Source: Nocardioides sediminis (lineage in GTDB: Bacteria; Actinomycetota; Actinomycetes; Propionibacteriales; Nocardioidaceae). Taken from it: a stretch of DNA of 64,000 nt. The notes beneath the pieces were generated by a model, which saw only the letters and a program-made list of their open reading frames with translations, did no database searches and had not been told where the DNA came from. A program made the translations under genes and the position numbers. The stretch is from NCBI RefSeq assembly GCF_003047295.1, contig NZ_PZYZ01000005.1, forward strand, positions 248,001 to 312,000. Direction: 5' to 3'. Shown piece by piece: positions 20,328-29,893 of this stretch; the first letter of the stretch is position 1, and every line of letters starts with the position of its first letter.

Positions 20328-20367
20328 GCGGGGAATAATACCTTCCCCAGAAGATATTCTCTCTTCC
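20328..20367. promoter_or_regulatory. divergent promoter/operator between marR and the EamA transporter
   Basis: A short AT-rich island in otherwise GC-rich DNA. It holds the near-palindrome GAATAATACCTTC ... GAAGATATTC (about 20333-20359), of the size and symmetry of MarR operators. The two start codons are only 40 bp apart, so a bound MarR dimer would cover both promoters. Confidence 0.6.
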
Positions 20368-21342
20368 ATGGAAAAGATCTTGGCGCACCGGTTCGGCATC
20401 GTCCTGCTGACCGCGGTCGCCCCGGCCGCCTGGGGCACGACCTACATCGTCACCGAGCAGTTCCTGCCGCCCGACCGCCCGCTCTTCGCCGCCCTCGTCC
20501 GGGCATTGCCGATCGGGCTGGTGATGCTCGCGTGGCGCCGGCGGCTCCCCCGCGGCGACTGGTGGTGGAAGGCCGCGGTGCTGGGGGTCCTCAACATCGG
20601 CGCGTTCTTCCCGCTGATCTTCCTGGCCGCCTACCACCTCCCCGGCGGCCTCGCCGCCACCATCCAGGCCGCCTCGCCGCTCGCCGTGATGGCCTTGGCC
20701 TGGCCGATGATCGGCGAGCGCCCCGCCCGGGTCCGCGTCGGCGCGGCCCTCGTCGGGCTCGTCGGGGTCACCCTGCTGGTGCTGCGCAACCCCGACGGCG
20801 TCACCGCCCTCGGCCTGGCCGGCGCGGTCGGCTCGGTGCTGGTCAGCGCGCTCGGCTACGTCCTCGCCAAGCGCTGGACGTCACCCGTGGACATGCTGAC
20901 GCTGGTGTCCTGGCAGCTGGTCGCCGGCGGGCTGGCGCTGCTGCCCGTCGCCGTCCTCGTCGAGGGCCCTCCTCCGGCCATCGACGTCCCGGCGGTGCTG
21001 GGCTACGCGTGGATCGCCGTGGTCGGCACCGGTCTCGCCTACGTCTGCTGGTTCACCGGCCTGCGCGCCATGCCCGCCGGTGCGGTGTCCCTCATCGGCC
21101 TCGTCAACCCGGTCGTCGGTACGGCGCTGGGCGTGGCCTTCGCGGCCGAGGCCTTCGGGTGGGTCCAGGCGTTCGGCATGGCGCTGGTCCTCGGCGGGGT
21201 GCTGCTCGGCCAGCGCAGCACGCGTCCCCGTCCCCGTCGCGTGGAGCGTCGCACGGAGCGTCCCGCCGAGAACGTCCTGGGCCGTGCCGCCGCGCGTCCG
21301 CAGCCGGAGCGCGAGCTGGTCGCTGCGAAGATGGGTGAGTGA
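20368..21342 (+). CDS. EamA/DMT family transporter
   Basis: A 324-residue drug/metabolite transporter with ten predicted helices in two EamA halves. Typical features are the opening AAWGTTYIVTEQFLPPDRPLF, the conserved AAYHLPGGLAATIQAASPL in helix 4, and the second-half pattern VVGTGLAYVCWFTGLRAMPAGAVS. The C-terminal tail after helix 10 is unusually long and basic (RPRPRRVERRTERPAEN). It shares its upstream region with a MarR regulator and its stop overlaps the next MFS start (GTGA), so a MarR-controlled efflux operon is likely. Confidence 0.9.
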   Translation: MEKILAHRFGIVLLTAVAPAAWGTTYIVTEQFLPPDRPLFAALVRALPIGLVMLAWRRRLPRGDWWWKAAVLGVLNIGAFFPLIFLAAYHLPGGLAATIQAASPLAVMALAWPMIGERPARVRVGAALVGLVGVTLLVLRNPDGVTALGLAGAVGSVLVSALGYVLAKRWTSPVDMLTLVSWQLVAGGLALLPVAVLVEGPPPAIDVPAVLGYAWIAVVGTGLAYVCWFTGLRAMPAGAVSLIGLVNPVVGTALGVAFAAEAFGWVQAFGMALVLGGVLLGQRSTRPRPRRVERRTERPAENVLGRAAARPQPERELVAAKMGE

Positions 21343-22535
21343 CGGGCTCGGGGGACTTCCGCTTTCGCGACATCGCGCTGGCGGCGTACGGGCCCTCGGT
21401 CGTCAACTCCATCGGCCACGGCGCGGTGATGCCGATCCTGGCGCTGCGGGCCCGTGACCTCGGGGCAGACGTCAGCACGGCCGCCGTCGTCGTCGCCCTC
21501 ATGGGCGTCGGCAGCCTCGTCGCGTCGCTGCCCTCCGGGGCGCTGGTCGCCCGCATCGGCGAGCGTCGGACGCTGGCCATCGTCGGCTGCCTCGACGCGG
21601 TCGCGATGGCCGCGGCCGCGCTGACCGAGTCGGTGCTGGCGCTGGGGATCGCGGTCACGCTCAGCGGGATGACCTGGACGGCGTTCCTGATGGCGCGCCA
21701 GGGGTTCATGATCGACGTGGTGCCCTACTCCTACCGGGCGCGCGCGATGTCGATGCTCGGCGGCAGCATGCGCGTGGGCGTCCTCGTCGGACCGCTGCTG
21801 GGGGCCGGGCTGATCCGGGTGGGCAGCATCACCTGGGTCTTCTGGCTGGCGGCGTTCATGTCGCTGGTCTCCGCGCTGCTCGCGCTGACCATGCCCGACC
21901 TCGGCTCGGAGGCCCGCGGCCGGACGGCCGCCCACCTGTCAGTCCTCTCGGTGCTGCGGGCCCACCGCCGGGTCCTGCTGACGCTCGGCACCGCCGTCGT
22001 CATCATCGGCGCGAGCCGGTCCCTGCGCGTCGTGCTGCTGCCGCTGTGGGCCGACCACGTCGGGCTGTCGGCGAGCACCACGTCGCTGATCTTCGCGGTC
22101 GCCGCCGCCGTCGACATCGCCTTCTTCCTGCCCGGCGGGTGGCTGATGGACGCGCGCGGACGGGCGGTGGTCGCCGTACCGGTCGTCGCCTCGACCGCCG
22201 TCGCCTGCCTGCTGCTCCCGCTGGCCACCACGGTCGCGACGGTGACGGCCGTGATGGTGCTGGTCGCCGCGGGCAACGGCCTCGGCTCGGGGATCGTGAT
22301 GACCCTGGGCGCCGACGCCGCGCCCGAGGAGGGGCGGGCGCAGTTCCTCGGGGGCTGGCGGCTCTGCGGCGACATCGGCGTCTCGGGGGCGCCGGTCCTC
22401 GTCAGCGCGCTGGCCGTGGTGGCACCGCTGGCCACCGTCTGCGTGGCGATGGGCGGGCTGGCGGCCGCCGGCACCCTGTGGGTCGGCTACTGGACGCGCC
22501 GCGTGGACCGGCAGGCCCGGCTCAACCGACGGTGA
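21339..22535 (+). CDS. MFS transporter
   Basis: A 398-residue permease with about 12 predicted helices. It starts on a GTG that overlaps the EamA stop. The early helix DIALAAYGPSVVNSIGHGAVMPIL and the motif-A-like loop VARIGERRTLAIVG are typical of efflux MFS members. Its last bases overlap by 14 nt with the convergent membrane-protein gene. Probably cotranscribed with the EamA pump; substrate unknown. Confidence 0.87.
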   Translation: MTGSGDFRFRDIALAAYGPSVVNSIGHGAVMPILALRARDLGADVSTAAVVVALMGVGSLVASLPSGALVARIGERRTLAIVGCLDAVAMAAAALTESVLALGIAVTLSGMTWTAFLMARQGFMIDVVPYSYRARAMSMLGGSMRVGVLVGPLLGAGLIRVGSITWVFWLAAFMSLVSALLALTMPDLGSEARGRTAAHLSVLSVLRAHRRVLLTLGTAVVIIGASRSLRVVLLPLWADHVGLSASTTSLIFAVAAAVDIAFFLPGGWLMDARGRAVVAVPVVASTAVACLLLPLATTVATVTAVMVLVAAGNGLGSGIVMTLGADAAPEEGRAQFLGGWRLCGDIGVSGAPVLVSALAVVAPLATVCVAMGGLAAAGTLWVGYWTRRVDRQARLNRR

Positions 22536-23064
22536 CCTGGACCTCGTTGGAGGTGCGGTCGGAGTCGGTGTCGATCACCCGGAACTTGTTGACGCCGGCC
22601 TGGCTGGTCTGGACGTAGGTCGCGAAGGTCTGGTTGCTGACGGACACGGTCACCGGGAAGTCCGACCACGCGCCCCCCTCGAAGCGCTGGACCTGGAGGA
22701 TCGCGCCCTCGCCCTGCGGGTAGGTGCCGGTCAGGTCGATCTGCTGCATCGGGCTCACGCTCTGCTGGCCCACCGACAGGGAGATCGCCTCCGCGGGCTT
22801 CGACTCGGCGTCCGACGGGGTCTCGCTCGGCGCCGCCTCGGGGGTCGGCGTCCCTGCCGTGGTCTCCGTGGGCTCCGGCTCGGGGAGGTACATCGAGGTC
22901 TCGCTGCCCGCCGTCGCGTCGGCCGAGGCGTCCACGCTGTCGTCGAGGCCGAGCACCTTGGTGCCGAGCAGGGCGGCGAGGCCGAACAGCAGGCCGACCA
23001 CGGCGGCCACGGCGACCAGGGCCACCAGCCCGGTGAGGACCGGACGGTCTTCGCTCTGGGACAC
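22522..23064 (-). CDS. single-pass membrane protein with extracellular beta domain
   Basis: About 180 residues. A short polar N-terminus is followed by one helix (VLTGLVALVAVAAVVGLLFGL, about residues 9-30), then an acidic Pro/Thr/Glu-rich stretch (PEPEPTETTAGTPTPEAAP), and a C-terminal beta-rich domain of about 80 residues (ISLSVGQQSVSPMQQIDLTG ... EVQVTVG) like an Ig-fold or wall-associated module. The GTG at 23064 is chosen for its GAGGAG ribosome site; the frame stays open far upstream only as noise. Surface function is inferred from topology. No family assigned. Confidence 0.72.
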   Translation of the reverse strand: MSQSEDRPVLTGLVALVAVAAVVGLLFGLAALLGTKVLGLDDSVDASADATAGSETSMYLPEPEPTETTAGTPTPEAAPSETPSDAESKPAEAISLSVGQQSVSPMQQIDLTGTYPQGEGAILQVQRFEGGAWSDFPVTVSVSNQTFATYVQTSQAGVNKFRVIDTDSDRTSNEVQVTVG

Positions 23065-23186
23065 GGTGCTCCTCTCGCTCGTACGACGGTCGCGGGCGGG
23101 GGTCGGTCCACGACTGCCCGCCATTGTGGGTGACACGGCCAAGGGCCACCAACCCGGCCCGCCGTCAGGTCCCGGAGCGCCGCGAC

Positions 23187-24500
23187 TCAGGTGGCGGCGC
23201 CCCGGCGCTCCCGCTCGGCGACGGCGTGCTCGTCGGTGCGGTTGTCGTAGGACCAGAAGTCCCGCAGCACGGCGGCGGTCAGCAGCACGCCACCGACGCA
23301 CGCCAGGCCGCCTGACACGATCGACCCGCGTACCGACCAGGCGTCGGCCACGAAGCCGGCGCGGACCTGGCCACCGAGCGGGCCCACCGAGTAGGAGAGC
23401 ATCTCGATGCCGGCCAGCCGGCCGCGCATGTGCTCGGGGATGGTCTGGTTCCACACGGTGCTGCGGAACACCGCCGAGATCATGTCGGCCGCCCCGGCCA
23501 TCGCGAAGCACAGCAGTGCCACGGCGAACGACGGCGCGAGGCCGGCAAGCGCGATGCACGCGCCGTACGCCGTGGCGGCGATGACGATGGCCCGCCCGTG
23601 GTGGTGGACGTGCGAGGTCCACCCCGAGAGCGCGGTGGCGACCAGCGCGCCGACGGTCTCGGCGGAGTAGAGCAGGCCCAGCAGCTCGGGGCGCGCGAAC
23701 ACCTCGGACGCCAGCGCCGGGAACAGCACGATCGGCATCGCCAGCAGCATCGCGGCGATGTCGACGACGTAGGTGCCGAGCAGGTCGCGGCGGCCGACCG
23801 CGTAGCGCCACCCCTCGACGATCCCACGCAGGCTCGGCGGCGTCGTCTCGCCCCGGTGCGGGTAGGGGCGCATCGCGGCGTACAGGGCGCACGCGACCGC
23901 CAGGGCGCCCACGTTGACCACGAAGCACCAGCCGATGCCCACCCACGCGATCAGCACGCCACCGATGGCCGGCCCGACCAGCACCCCGACCTGCATCCCG
24001 AAGCTCGACAGCGCGTTGGCGGCGGTGATCTGGTCGTGGCGGACCGTGCGGGGCTCGAGCGCCTCGCGGGACGGGCGCTGCAGCGCGGAGGTGGCGGCCA
24101 GCAGCGCGGCCACCACGAAGACCAGCGGGATGCTGGGCTCGTCGCGGAACGAGTTGGCGCCCAGGACCGCCATCAGCACGAGCTGGGCCAGGCCGCTGCC
24201 GATCAGCAGCCTCCGCCGGTCGACGTGGTCGGCGAGCGCCCCGCCGTACAGCCCGAAGACGACCAGCGGCACCAGCTCGACGAGGCCGATCGCGCCGACC
24301 ATGAAGTTGCTGCCGGTCAGGTCGTAGACCTGGAACGGGATGGCGACGTAGGCGACCATGGCGCCGAGGTAGAAGACCGTGCCGGCGGAGAACAGCAGCC
24401 GGAAGTCGCGCGACTCGCGCAGGGGCGTCACGTCCATCCGCAGGCGGCGGAGGCGGTCTCGCAGGGTGGGGCCGGTGCTCACGAGGGGCGATCGTCCCAC
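23187..24500 (-). CDS. MFS transporter (EntS-like efflux subfamily)
   Basis: A 437-residue permease resembling the EntS/MFS_3 group. The N-terminus reads MDVTPLRESRDFRLLFSAGTVFYLGAM, then GALADHVDRRRLLIGSGLAQ gives motif A. About 12 helices are predicted. GTG 24500 or GTG 24482 are both possible starts. It lies 34 bp after the P450 gene, same strand, so it may export the P450 product. Substrate unknown. Confidence 0.88.
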   Translation of the reverse strand: MGRSPLVSTGPTLRDRLRRLRMDVTPLRESRDFRLLFSAGTVFYLGAMVAYVAIPFQVYDLTGSNFMVGAIGLVELVPLVVFGLYGGALADHVDRRRLLIGSGLAQLVLMAVLGANSFRDEPSIPLVFVVAALLAATSALQRPSREALEPRTVRHDQITAANALSSFGMQVGVLVGPAIGGVLIAWVGIGWCFVVNVGALAVACALYAAMRPYPHRGETTPPSLRGIVEGWRYAVGRRDLLGTYVVDIAAMLLAMPIVLFPALASEVFARPELLGLLYSAETVGALVATALSGWTSHVHHHGRAIVIAATAYGACIALAGLAPSFAVALLCFAMAGAADMISAVFRSTVWNQTIPEHMRGRLAGIEMLSYSVGPLGGQVRAGFVADAWSVRGSIVSGGLACVGGVLLTAAVLRDFWSYDNRTDEHAVAERERRGAAT

Positions 24501-24534
24501 GAGGCCGGTGCCGCACGCACGGGAGTTGTCGCGG

Positions 24535-25950
24535 TCAGCGAGCCGTGACCCGGATCCGCGCCCCGCCGCGCGGGACGCTGGTGATGTTGCGGACCTTGGG
24601 ACGGTCCTCGGCCAAGGACTGCACCGAGCACGCCGAGAGCACCTCCCGCAGGACCACCACCCCCTCCATCAGCGAGAACCCGGCGCCGATGCACCGGCGG
24701 ACACCGCCGCCGAAGGGGATCCACGTGTTGGGCGCGGGGGTGGCGTCGACGAAGCGCTCGGGCCGGAACGCGCCCGGGTCGTCGAAGTTGTCGGGCCGGG
24801 CGTGCGCGAGCAGGATCGACGGCCCCACGGTCACGCCGGCCGGCAGGTCGATGCCGCCGATGCGGGCGGGAGCGGTGAGGGTGCGGACGACCATCGGGAT
24901 GACCGGGTGGAGGCGCATCGACTCCTTGAGGACGGCCTCCAGCCACTCGTCGTCACCGGCGTCGGCGGCGGCCGTGGTCCGCGCCAGCAGCGCCGGGTCC
25001 CGGCCGAGCTCGTGGAGGGCCCAGGCGAGCGCGGTCGCCGTCGTCTCGTGGCCGGCGAGCAGCAGCGTGACGAGCTGGTCGCGCAGCTCCTCGTCGGTGA
25101 GGGTGTCCCGCTCACCGGCACCGTCGTCCCCGCCCACCCGGATCAGCCGCGACAGCACGTCGGTGCGGCTCCCCAGGTCGGGCGCGGCCCGCCGCTCGCG
25201 GATCTCGGCGTGGATGAGCTGGTCGAGCTCGTAGGCGTTGCGCTGGGCCGCCGCCCACGGACCGACCCGACGCAACCGGGGCATCGACCAGCCGAAGAGG
25301 ACAGCCGGGCTGATGTCGACGACCCGGTTGACCCGCGGGCGCAGCAGCGCGAGCCGGCGCTCGTCGGTCACGCCGAACACGACGCGCAGGATCACCTCCA
25401 GGGTGAGCCGGTTCATCCGGTCCAGCGCCCGCAGCTCCTCGCCGTCGTGCCAGGTGGCCACCTCGGCGCGGGCGACCTCGGTGACCAGCGCGCCGTACTC
25501 GCGCAGGGCGTGGCCGTTGAAGGCCGGCATCAGCAGCTTGCGGGCACGCTGGTGCGCCGGCCCGTCCTGCAGCAGCAGGGAGTGCTCGCCCATCATCGGG
25601 CCGAGGATGGCGTTGGCCTTGCCGGCGTGGAAGGTCGCCGGGTCGGCGGCGAAGATCTCGCGGGCGTGCTCCGGCCGGGTGAAGAGCACCAGCGGTCGGT
25701 CCGGCACCATCCGCACGGTGAAGACGTCGCCGTAGGTGCGGTGCGCCCACGGCACGAACTGGTGGCGGAAGCGCAGCAGCGCGACGCTCTGGAGGACGGC
25801 CGGCCAGCGCGGCCCCGGCGGAAGCACCTCGTGGTCGATCCGGGGCCCGCGGCTGCCGAAGGGCCGCATCCGCCGCAGCCGCTTCTCGGTGAGCGCCGCC
25901 GTGGCGGCGTCGTGCGGCAGCTCCGGAGGCAGGTGCCGGACGGCGGTCAT
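24535..25950 (-). CDS. cytochrome P450
   Basis: A 471-residue haem monooxygenase. The I-helix oxygen-binding motif is AGHETTATALAW, the K-helix ExxR is ESMRLHP, and the haem loop is FGGGVRRCIGAGFS with the Cys ligand at residue 420. It begins near GPRIDHEVLPPGPRWPAVLQSV without a membrane anchor, as in soluble bacterial P450s of the fatty-acid/terpene hydroxylating types. No ferredoxin gene is adjacent, although a sucrase/ferredoxin-like protein lies 18 bp upstream on the same strand. Substrate unknown. Confidence 0.94.
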   Translation of the reverse strand: MTAVRHLPPELPHDAATAALTEKRLRRMRPFGSRGPRIDHEVLPPGPRWPAVLQSVALLRFRHQFVPWAHRTYGDVFTVRMVPDRPLVLFTRPEHAREIFAADPATFHAGKANAILGPMMGEHSLLLQDGPAHQRARKLLMPAFNGHALREYGALVTEVARAEVATWHDGEELRALDRMNRLTLEVILRVVFGVTDERRLALLRPRVNRVVDISPAVLFGWSMPRLRRVGPWAAAQRNAYELDQLIHAEIRERRAAPDLGSRTDVLSRLIRVGGDDGAGERDTLTDEELRDQLVTLLLAGHETTATALAWALHELGRDPALLARTTAAADAGDDEWLEAVLKESMRLHPVIPMVVRTLTAPARIGGIDLPAGVTVGPSILLAHARPDNFDDPGAFRPERFVDATPAPNTWIPFGGGVRRCIGAGFSLMEGVVVLREVLSACSVQSLAEDRPKVRNITSVPRGGARIRVTAR

Positions 25951-25968
25951 GGGCCGATCGTAGGCCGC

Positions 25969-26730
25969 TCAGCCCGGGCGGGGCTCCCAGCGCGTGCGCG
26001 GCTTCTCGACGAGGTCACCGCAGCTGGCACGCCGCGGCGCCACGGGCACCTCGACCAGCTCGACGTCGGGGTCACCGCCGGCGAGCACGTGCAGCTCGCG
26101 GACCTGCCCGGACTCCGTCAGCCCGGCCCGGCCGCGCGAGTGCTCCAGGGGGACCTCGCCGCGCTCGAGGGCGGCGCACGCCTCGACGGAGCTGGTGGCG
26201 TCGAGGCGGCCCAGGGTGTGGCCGGACGGGAGGGCGAGCAGGGTGCCGGAGAAGCGGTGCCCGCCCAGGTGCGTCGTCTCCCAGGTGGCCTCGGGCCACT
26301 TCTCGGCGAGCGCGGCGGCGATCGGGCGGCCGATCTCGGCGCAGCAGCGGTCCCGGCGGCCGTTGGTGCAGACCAGCCACAGCGCTCCGTCGTACGACGC
26401 GAGGTCCCGCTCGACGTCGAGGTCGAGCAGGTCCTCCGGGCCGCCCAGCACACCGGTGCGCACCTCGAAGCCGGAGCCGGTGGCGCGGGCGTGGAAGACC
26501 CGGGTCCCGGTGCCCGCTCCCCCGCCGTGGCGGCGGACCAGCTGCACCCGCACGTCGGCCAGGCCGGCCAGGTGGTCGCGGACGGCCTCGGGCAGCCGGC
26601 TCTCGGCGACGGCCTGGCGGCCCCAGGACCCGGCGTGCTCGACCAGCAGGAGCTCGGTGTCGGTCGGCGCGGTGCCGGCCATCGGCTCCTCGTCGTCCCG
26701 GCTGGCGACGGAGCAGCGGAAGTCTGTCAC
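25969..26730 (-). CDS. sucrase/ferredoxin-like family protein
   Basis: A 253-residue protein of the sucrase/ferredoxin-like (thioredoxin-fold 2Fe-2S) family. The conserved segment LWLVCTNGRRDRCCAEIGRPIA contains the Cys pair region, and THLGGHRFSGTLLALPSG is the second family signature. Additional cysteines occur at FRCSVASRDD and RASCGDL. Despite the family name, the fold suggests an iron-sulfur or redox protein. It may be cotranscribed with the downstream P450 (18 bp), so an electron-transfer role is possible but unproved. Confidence 0.83.
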   Translation of the reverse strand: MTDFRCSVASRDDEEPMAGTAPTDTELLLVEHAGSWGRQAVAESRLPEAVRDHLAGLADVRVQLVRRHGGGAGTGTRVFHARATGSGFEVRTGVLGGPEDLLDLDVERDLASYDGALWLVCTNGRRDRCCAEIGRPIAAALAEKWPEATWETTHLGGHRFSGTLLALPSGHTLGRLDATSSVEACAALERGEVPLEHSRGRAGLTESGQVRELHVLAGGDPDVELVEVPVAPRRASCGDLVEKPRTRWEPRPG

Positions 26731-26788
26731 CGCGCCAGTGTGCCGGGCGGGTCCTCACGACCCGCAGCCCGGGCCGGGCACCGGCTCC

Positions 26789-29776
26789 TCAGAGCAGCCC
26801 GGACCGCCGGGCGATCGCGGCGGCCTCGGTGCGGGACGCGGCGTCGAGCTTGCCGAGGATGTTGGAGACGTGGACGGACACGGTCTTGGTGGCGATGAAC
26901 AGCTGCTTGCCGATCTCGCCGTTGGAGCGCCCCTCGGCGACCAGGGCCAGGATCTCGGCCTCCCGGGGGGTGAGCGTGGCGGTGGCGGCGGGCCGGGGCG
27001 CGGGGCTCGAGCCCAGGCCGGTGAGCTCGTCGAGCAGAGGCTTGAGGCCCACCTGCCGGGCGGTCTCGCGAGCCAGGTCGGCCACCTCGCGCGCCCCGGC
27101 GGCGTCGCCCGTCGCGCGCAGCACCTCGGCCACGCGGAGCCGGACGCGGGCCAGCTCGGGGACGTGCCCGAAGGTGACGAACGCCTGCTCGGCCGCGCGC
27201 CAGGCCGCCACGAGCTCGGGCGCCCCCGGCGGGTCGAGCTGGCTCAGCCACCGCCAGCGCAGCGTCTCGGCCGCGCGGAGGGCCACCCAGGCGTGGTACT
27301 CCGGCCCGTGGCTGATCTCGAACTGGGCATAGAAGTCGATGACCCGCTCGCCGTCGTCGAGCAGGCGGCGTACGACGTGGGCGGCGGACTCGCGCTCGGC
27401 CGCCGACTGGTGCGCGGCGCAGGACGCGAGCAGGCCGACGACGACCGTGGAGAGCCTCAGCCGGGCCTGGAACCACTCGTGCCAGATGGGCCGGACCGTC
27501 TCGACGACGAGGTCGTAGACCTGGACCCCGCGGGCGGCGTCGCCCCGCTGCTCGGCACGGGCGAGCTCGGCGGTCGCGGCGTTGATCGCGGTGAGCCCGT
27601 CGGTGGGCCAGTAGGCGCGCAGCATCTCGAAGGCGGCTTCCTTGGTGTGGCCGCGCAGCACCTGCACCTGCATCTGGAGGGCGTAGTAGAGCCACTCGTA
27701 GACCACCGGCGGGTTGAGCCCCGAGACGTCGAGCCGGTCGTAGGCCTCCCGCAGCCGGCCTTGGGCGACCAGCACGCTCGCCACCATCTGCCGGGCCTCC
27801 GCCGGGAACGGGGCCCACGCGAGGCCCTCCTCCTCGCCGCGGGTGACGACCCGGCCGTAGGCCTCCAGGGCTCCGTCGAAGTCGCCGAGGTCGTGGTGCA
27901 GCCGCCCCAGGAAGTAGAGCGCCCGCAGCTCGGCATCGACGTGGCCGGCGGCCCGAGCCCGGTCGGCGGTCTCGAGCCACGTCGCGCGGAGCCGGTCGAG
28001 GTCGAGGGTCTCGTCGAGGCTGGTCAGCGTGGTCGCGATCTCGACGGCGATGCCGGTGAGGTTGTGCTTCTGGGCGAGGGCCAGGCCCTCCATGGCCACC
28101 GAGCGGGCACGCTCCTCGTTCCACCGGCCCAGGGTCTGCGCGTGCACGCTCAGCGCCCGGGCGCGCAGCCTGGGCGGGGCGTCGGCCAGCAGCTCGACCG
28201 CCTCGGCGGCGATGGCCTCGGGGTCCTCCGTGGAGTCGGTCAGCAGCAGGGCGGCCGCGATGGAGGTGAGCACCTGGCCGCGGTCGGCGGCCGGGGCGTC
28301 GGCCGGCAGGGACGCGAGGTGGGCGCGCAGGACCTTGATCGCCCTGCCGACCCGGCCGGAGGCGACGAAGGCCTCGGCGCAGCGGCGTACGAGCGCATGC
28401 ACGTCCACGTCGTCGGGGACCTCCGGCAGGCCCTCGAGCAGGTCGAGGGCGTCGAGGAACTGCATCGCCGCCTCGTGCGGCCCGCCGACGGCGAAGGCCT
28501 GGTTGCCCGCCTCGATGCCGGCCCGGACGGCGGTGAGTCGGTCGCCGGCCCGGCGCGCGTGCAGCGCGAGCTCGGCCGCAGTGCCCGTCGCGGCCCCGGA
28601 TCGCAGCGCCTCGCTGAACGCGGTGTGCAGCCGGGTGCGCTCGCCGGGCAGCAGGTCGTCGTAGACCGCCTCGCCGAGCAGCGCGTGCCGGAAGGCGTAG
28701 GCCGACCCGCCGGACCTGGTGAGGACGTTGGACTCCACCGCGCTGCGCAGCGCGCCCTCGAGATCAGTCGCGTCGAGGCCGGTCACCGCGGCCAGCAGCT
28801 CGTGGGACACGTGCCGGCCGGCCACGCTCGCGACCCGGACGACCTCGCGGGTCCGGTCGTCGAGCCGGTCGAGGCGCACGAGCAGCACGTCGGCCAGCTC
28901 GACGGGGACGTGGCCGCCCGTGGCCCACGTCGCGCCGATCAGCTCCTCGACGAAGAAGGCGTTGCCCTCGGCGCGGTCGACGATCTCGGCGATGCTCGCC
29001 TCGCTGATCGTGGTGTCCTTGTGGATCCGGTAGATGAGCAGGCGCACGTCGGCGTCGCTGAGCGGCTCCACCTGCACCCGCTCGACCCCGCGCAGGCGCA
29101 CCCACTCCGCGACCTGCGGCCGCAGCGGGTGGCGGCGGTGGAGGTCGTCGGAGCGGTAGGACACGACCAGCCGCACCGGCCCGGCGAACGGCCGGGAGAA
29201 CAGGAAGCTCAGCATGTCGCGCGTGGACTGGTCGGCCCAGTGGGCGTCCTCGACCACCACGAGCAGCGGGCCGTCCTCGGCCACCGCCTCGAGCAGGTCG
29301 TGCACCGCGGCGAAGGTGTTGCCGCGGTCGAGGGACTGGTCCTCGTCGCGGTCGTCGGTGGCGCGCAGCCGTCGGCCCGGCTGGAGGCGGGCGAGCGTGG
29401 GGTGACGGTCGGTCACGCTCGCGGCCACCTCCGGCCGCTCCGCGAGGATGCGCCCGAGGATCTCGGAGAAGGGGAGGTAGGGCAGCGACCCGTCGGCCAG
29501 GTCGAGGCAGTGGCCGGCGAGCACGAGCCAGCCCTCGGCGAGCGCGACGTCGCGCAGCTCGGTCAGCAGTCGGGTCTTGCCGACGCCCGCGTCCCCGGCG
29601 AGGAGCACGGCGTGCGGCGTCGGGCCGGCCCCGGACGCGCGAATGCCGAGCCGGGAGACCAGGTCCTCCAGCTCGGCATCGCGTCCGACGAGGTCGGCAC
29701 TGCGGGCGGTGGGCACGTCCCACATTCTGGCGTGTCCCACCGACATCGGCGCACCGTTCGTCTGTGTGGCCGTCAT
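26789..29776 (-). CDS. large ATP-binding LuxR-family regulator (LAL type)
   Basis: A 995-residue regulator. The N-terminal AAA/NTPase has Walker A AGDAGVGKTRLL (Lys67) and a Walker B-like LLVVVEDAHWADQST. A long middle of helical TPR-like repeats (about 400-880) follows. The C-terminal LuxR HTH runs LTPREAEILALVAEGRSNGEIGKQLF ... KTVSVHVSNILGKL near residues 925-990. LAL proteins sense small molecules or sugars and activate nearby genes. Its start overlaps the stop of a 39-aa leader ORF (ATGA), and it diverges from the sigma-factor operon. Confidence 0.93.
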   Translation of the reverse strand: MTATQTNGAPMSVGHARMWDVPTARSADLVGRDAELEDLVSRLGIRASGAGPTPHAVLLAGDAGVGKTRLLTELRDVALAEGWLVLAGHCLDLADGSLPYLPFSEILGRILAERPEVAASVTDRHPTLARLQPGRRLRATDDRDEDQSLDRGNTFAAVHDLLEAVAEDGPLLVVVEDAHWADQSTRDMLSFLFSRPFAGPVRLVVSYRSDDLHRRHPLRPQVAEWVRLRGVERVQVEPLSDADVRLLIYRIHKDTTISEASIAEIVDRAEGNAFFVEELIGATWATGGHVPVELADVLLVRLDRLDDRTREVVRVASVAGRHVSHELLAAVTGLDATDLEGALRSAVESNVLTRSGGSAYAFRHALLGEAVYDDLLPGERTRLHTAFSEALRSGAATGTAAELALHARRAGDRLTAVRAGIEAGNQAFAVGGPHEAAMQFLDALDLLEGLPEVPDDVDVHALVRRCAEAFVASGRVGRAIKVLRAHLASLPADAPAADRGQVLTSIAAALLLTDSTEDPEAIAAEAVELLADAPPRLRARALSVHAQTLGRWNEERARSVAMEGLALAQKHNLTGIAVEIATTLTSLDETLDLDRLRATWLETADRARAAGHVDAELRALYFLGRLHHDLGDFDGALEAYGRVVTRGEEEGLAWAPFPAEARQMVASVLVAQGRLREAYDRLDVSGLNPPVVYEWLYYALQMQVQVLRGHTKEAAFEMLRAYWPTDGLTAINAATAELARAEQRGDAARGVQVYDLVVETVRPIWHEWFQARLRLSTVVVGLLASCAAHQSAAERESAAHVVRRLLDDGERVIDFYAQFEISHGPEYHAWVALRAAETLRWRWLSQLDPPGAPELVAAWRAAEQAFVTFGHVPELARVRLRVAEVLRATGDAAGAREVADLARETARQVGLKPLLDELTGLGSSPAPRPAATATLTPREAEILALVAEGRSNGEIGKQLFIATKTVSVHVSNILGKLDAASRTEAAAIARRSGLL

Positions 29777-29892
29777 CGCGTGGCGCGGCGGGTACGACGG
29801 GCGGCGCGCTTGCCGAACGTCCCCCAGTCCTTGCGGATCTTCTCCTCGCGATAGGAGACCTCTGCGTTGATGAAGCTGTCCGTGGCGAACAT
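29773..29892 (-). CDS. 39-aa leader/small protein coupled to the LuxR regulator
   Basis: ATG at 29892 to TGA at 29773, encoding a 39-residue basic peptide beginning MFATDSFINAEVSYREEKI and ending in an Arg-rich tail (ARRTRRATR). The ribosome site AAAGGAAGAGAC is strong. Its TGA overlaps the LuxR ATG (ATGA), so LuxR translation is probably coupled to it. It lies too close and too neatly to be chance. A hairpin that includes the ribosome site precedes it. It could be a genuine small protein or a regulatory upstream ORF; no family recognised. Confidence 0.7.
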   Translation of the reverse strand: MFATDSFINAEVSYREEKIRKDWGTFGKRAARRTRRATR

Positions 29893-29893
29893 G

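Noticed and set aside
25994..29854. A 1286-codon plus-strand frame opposite the sucrase-like and LuxR genes
   Set aside because: Composition is low-complexity and repetitive, and both opposite-strand genes have clear motifs.
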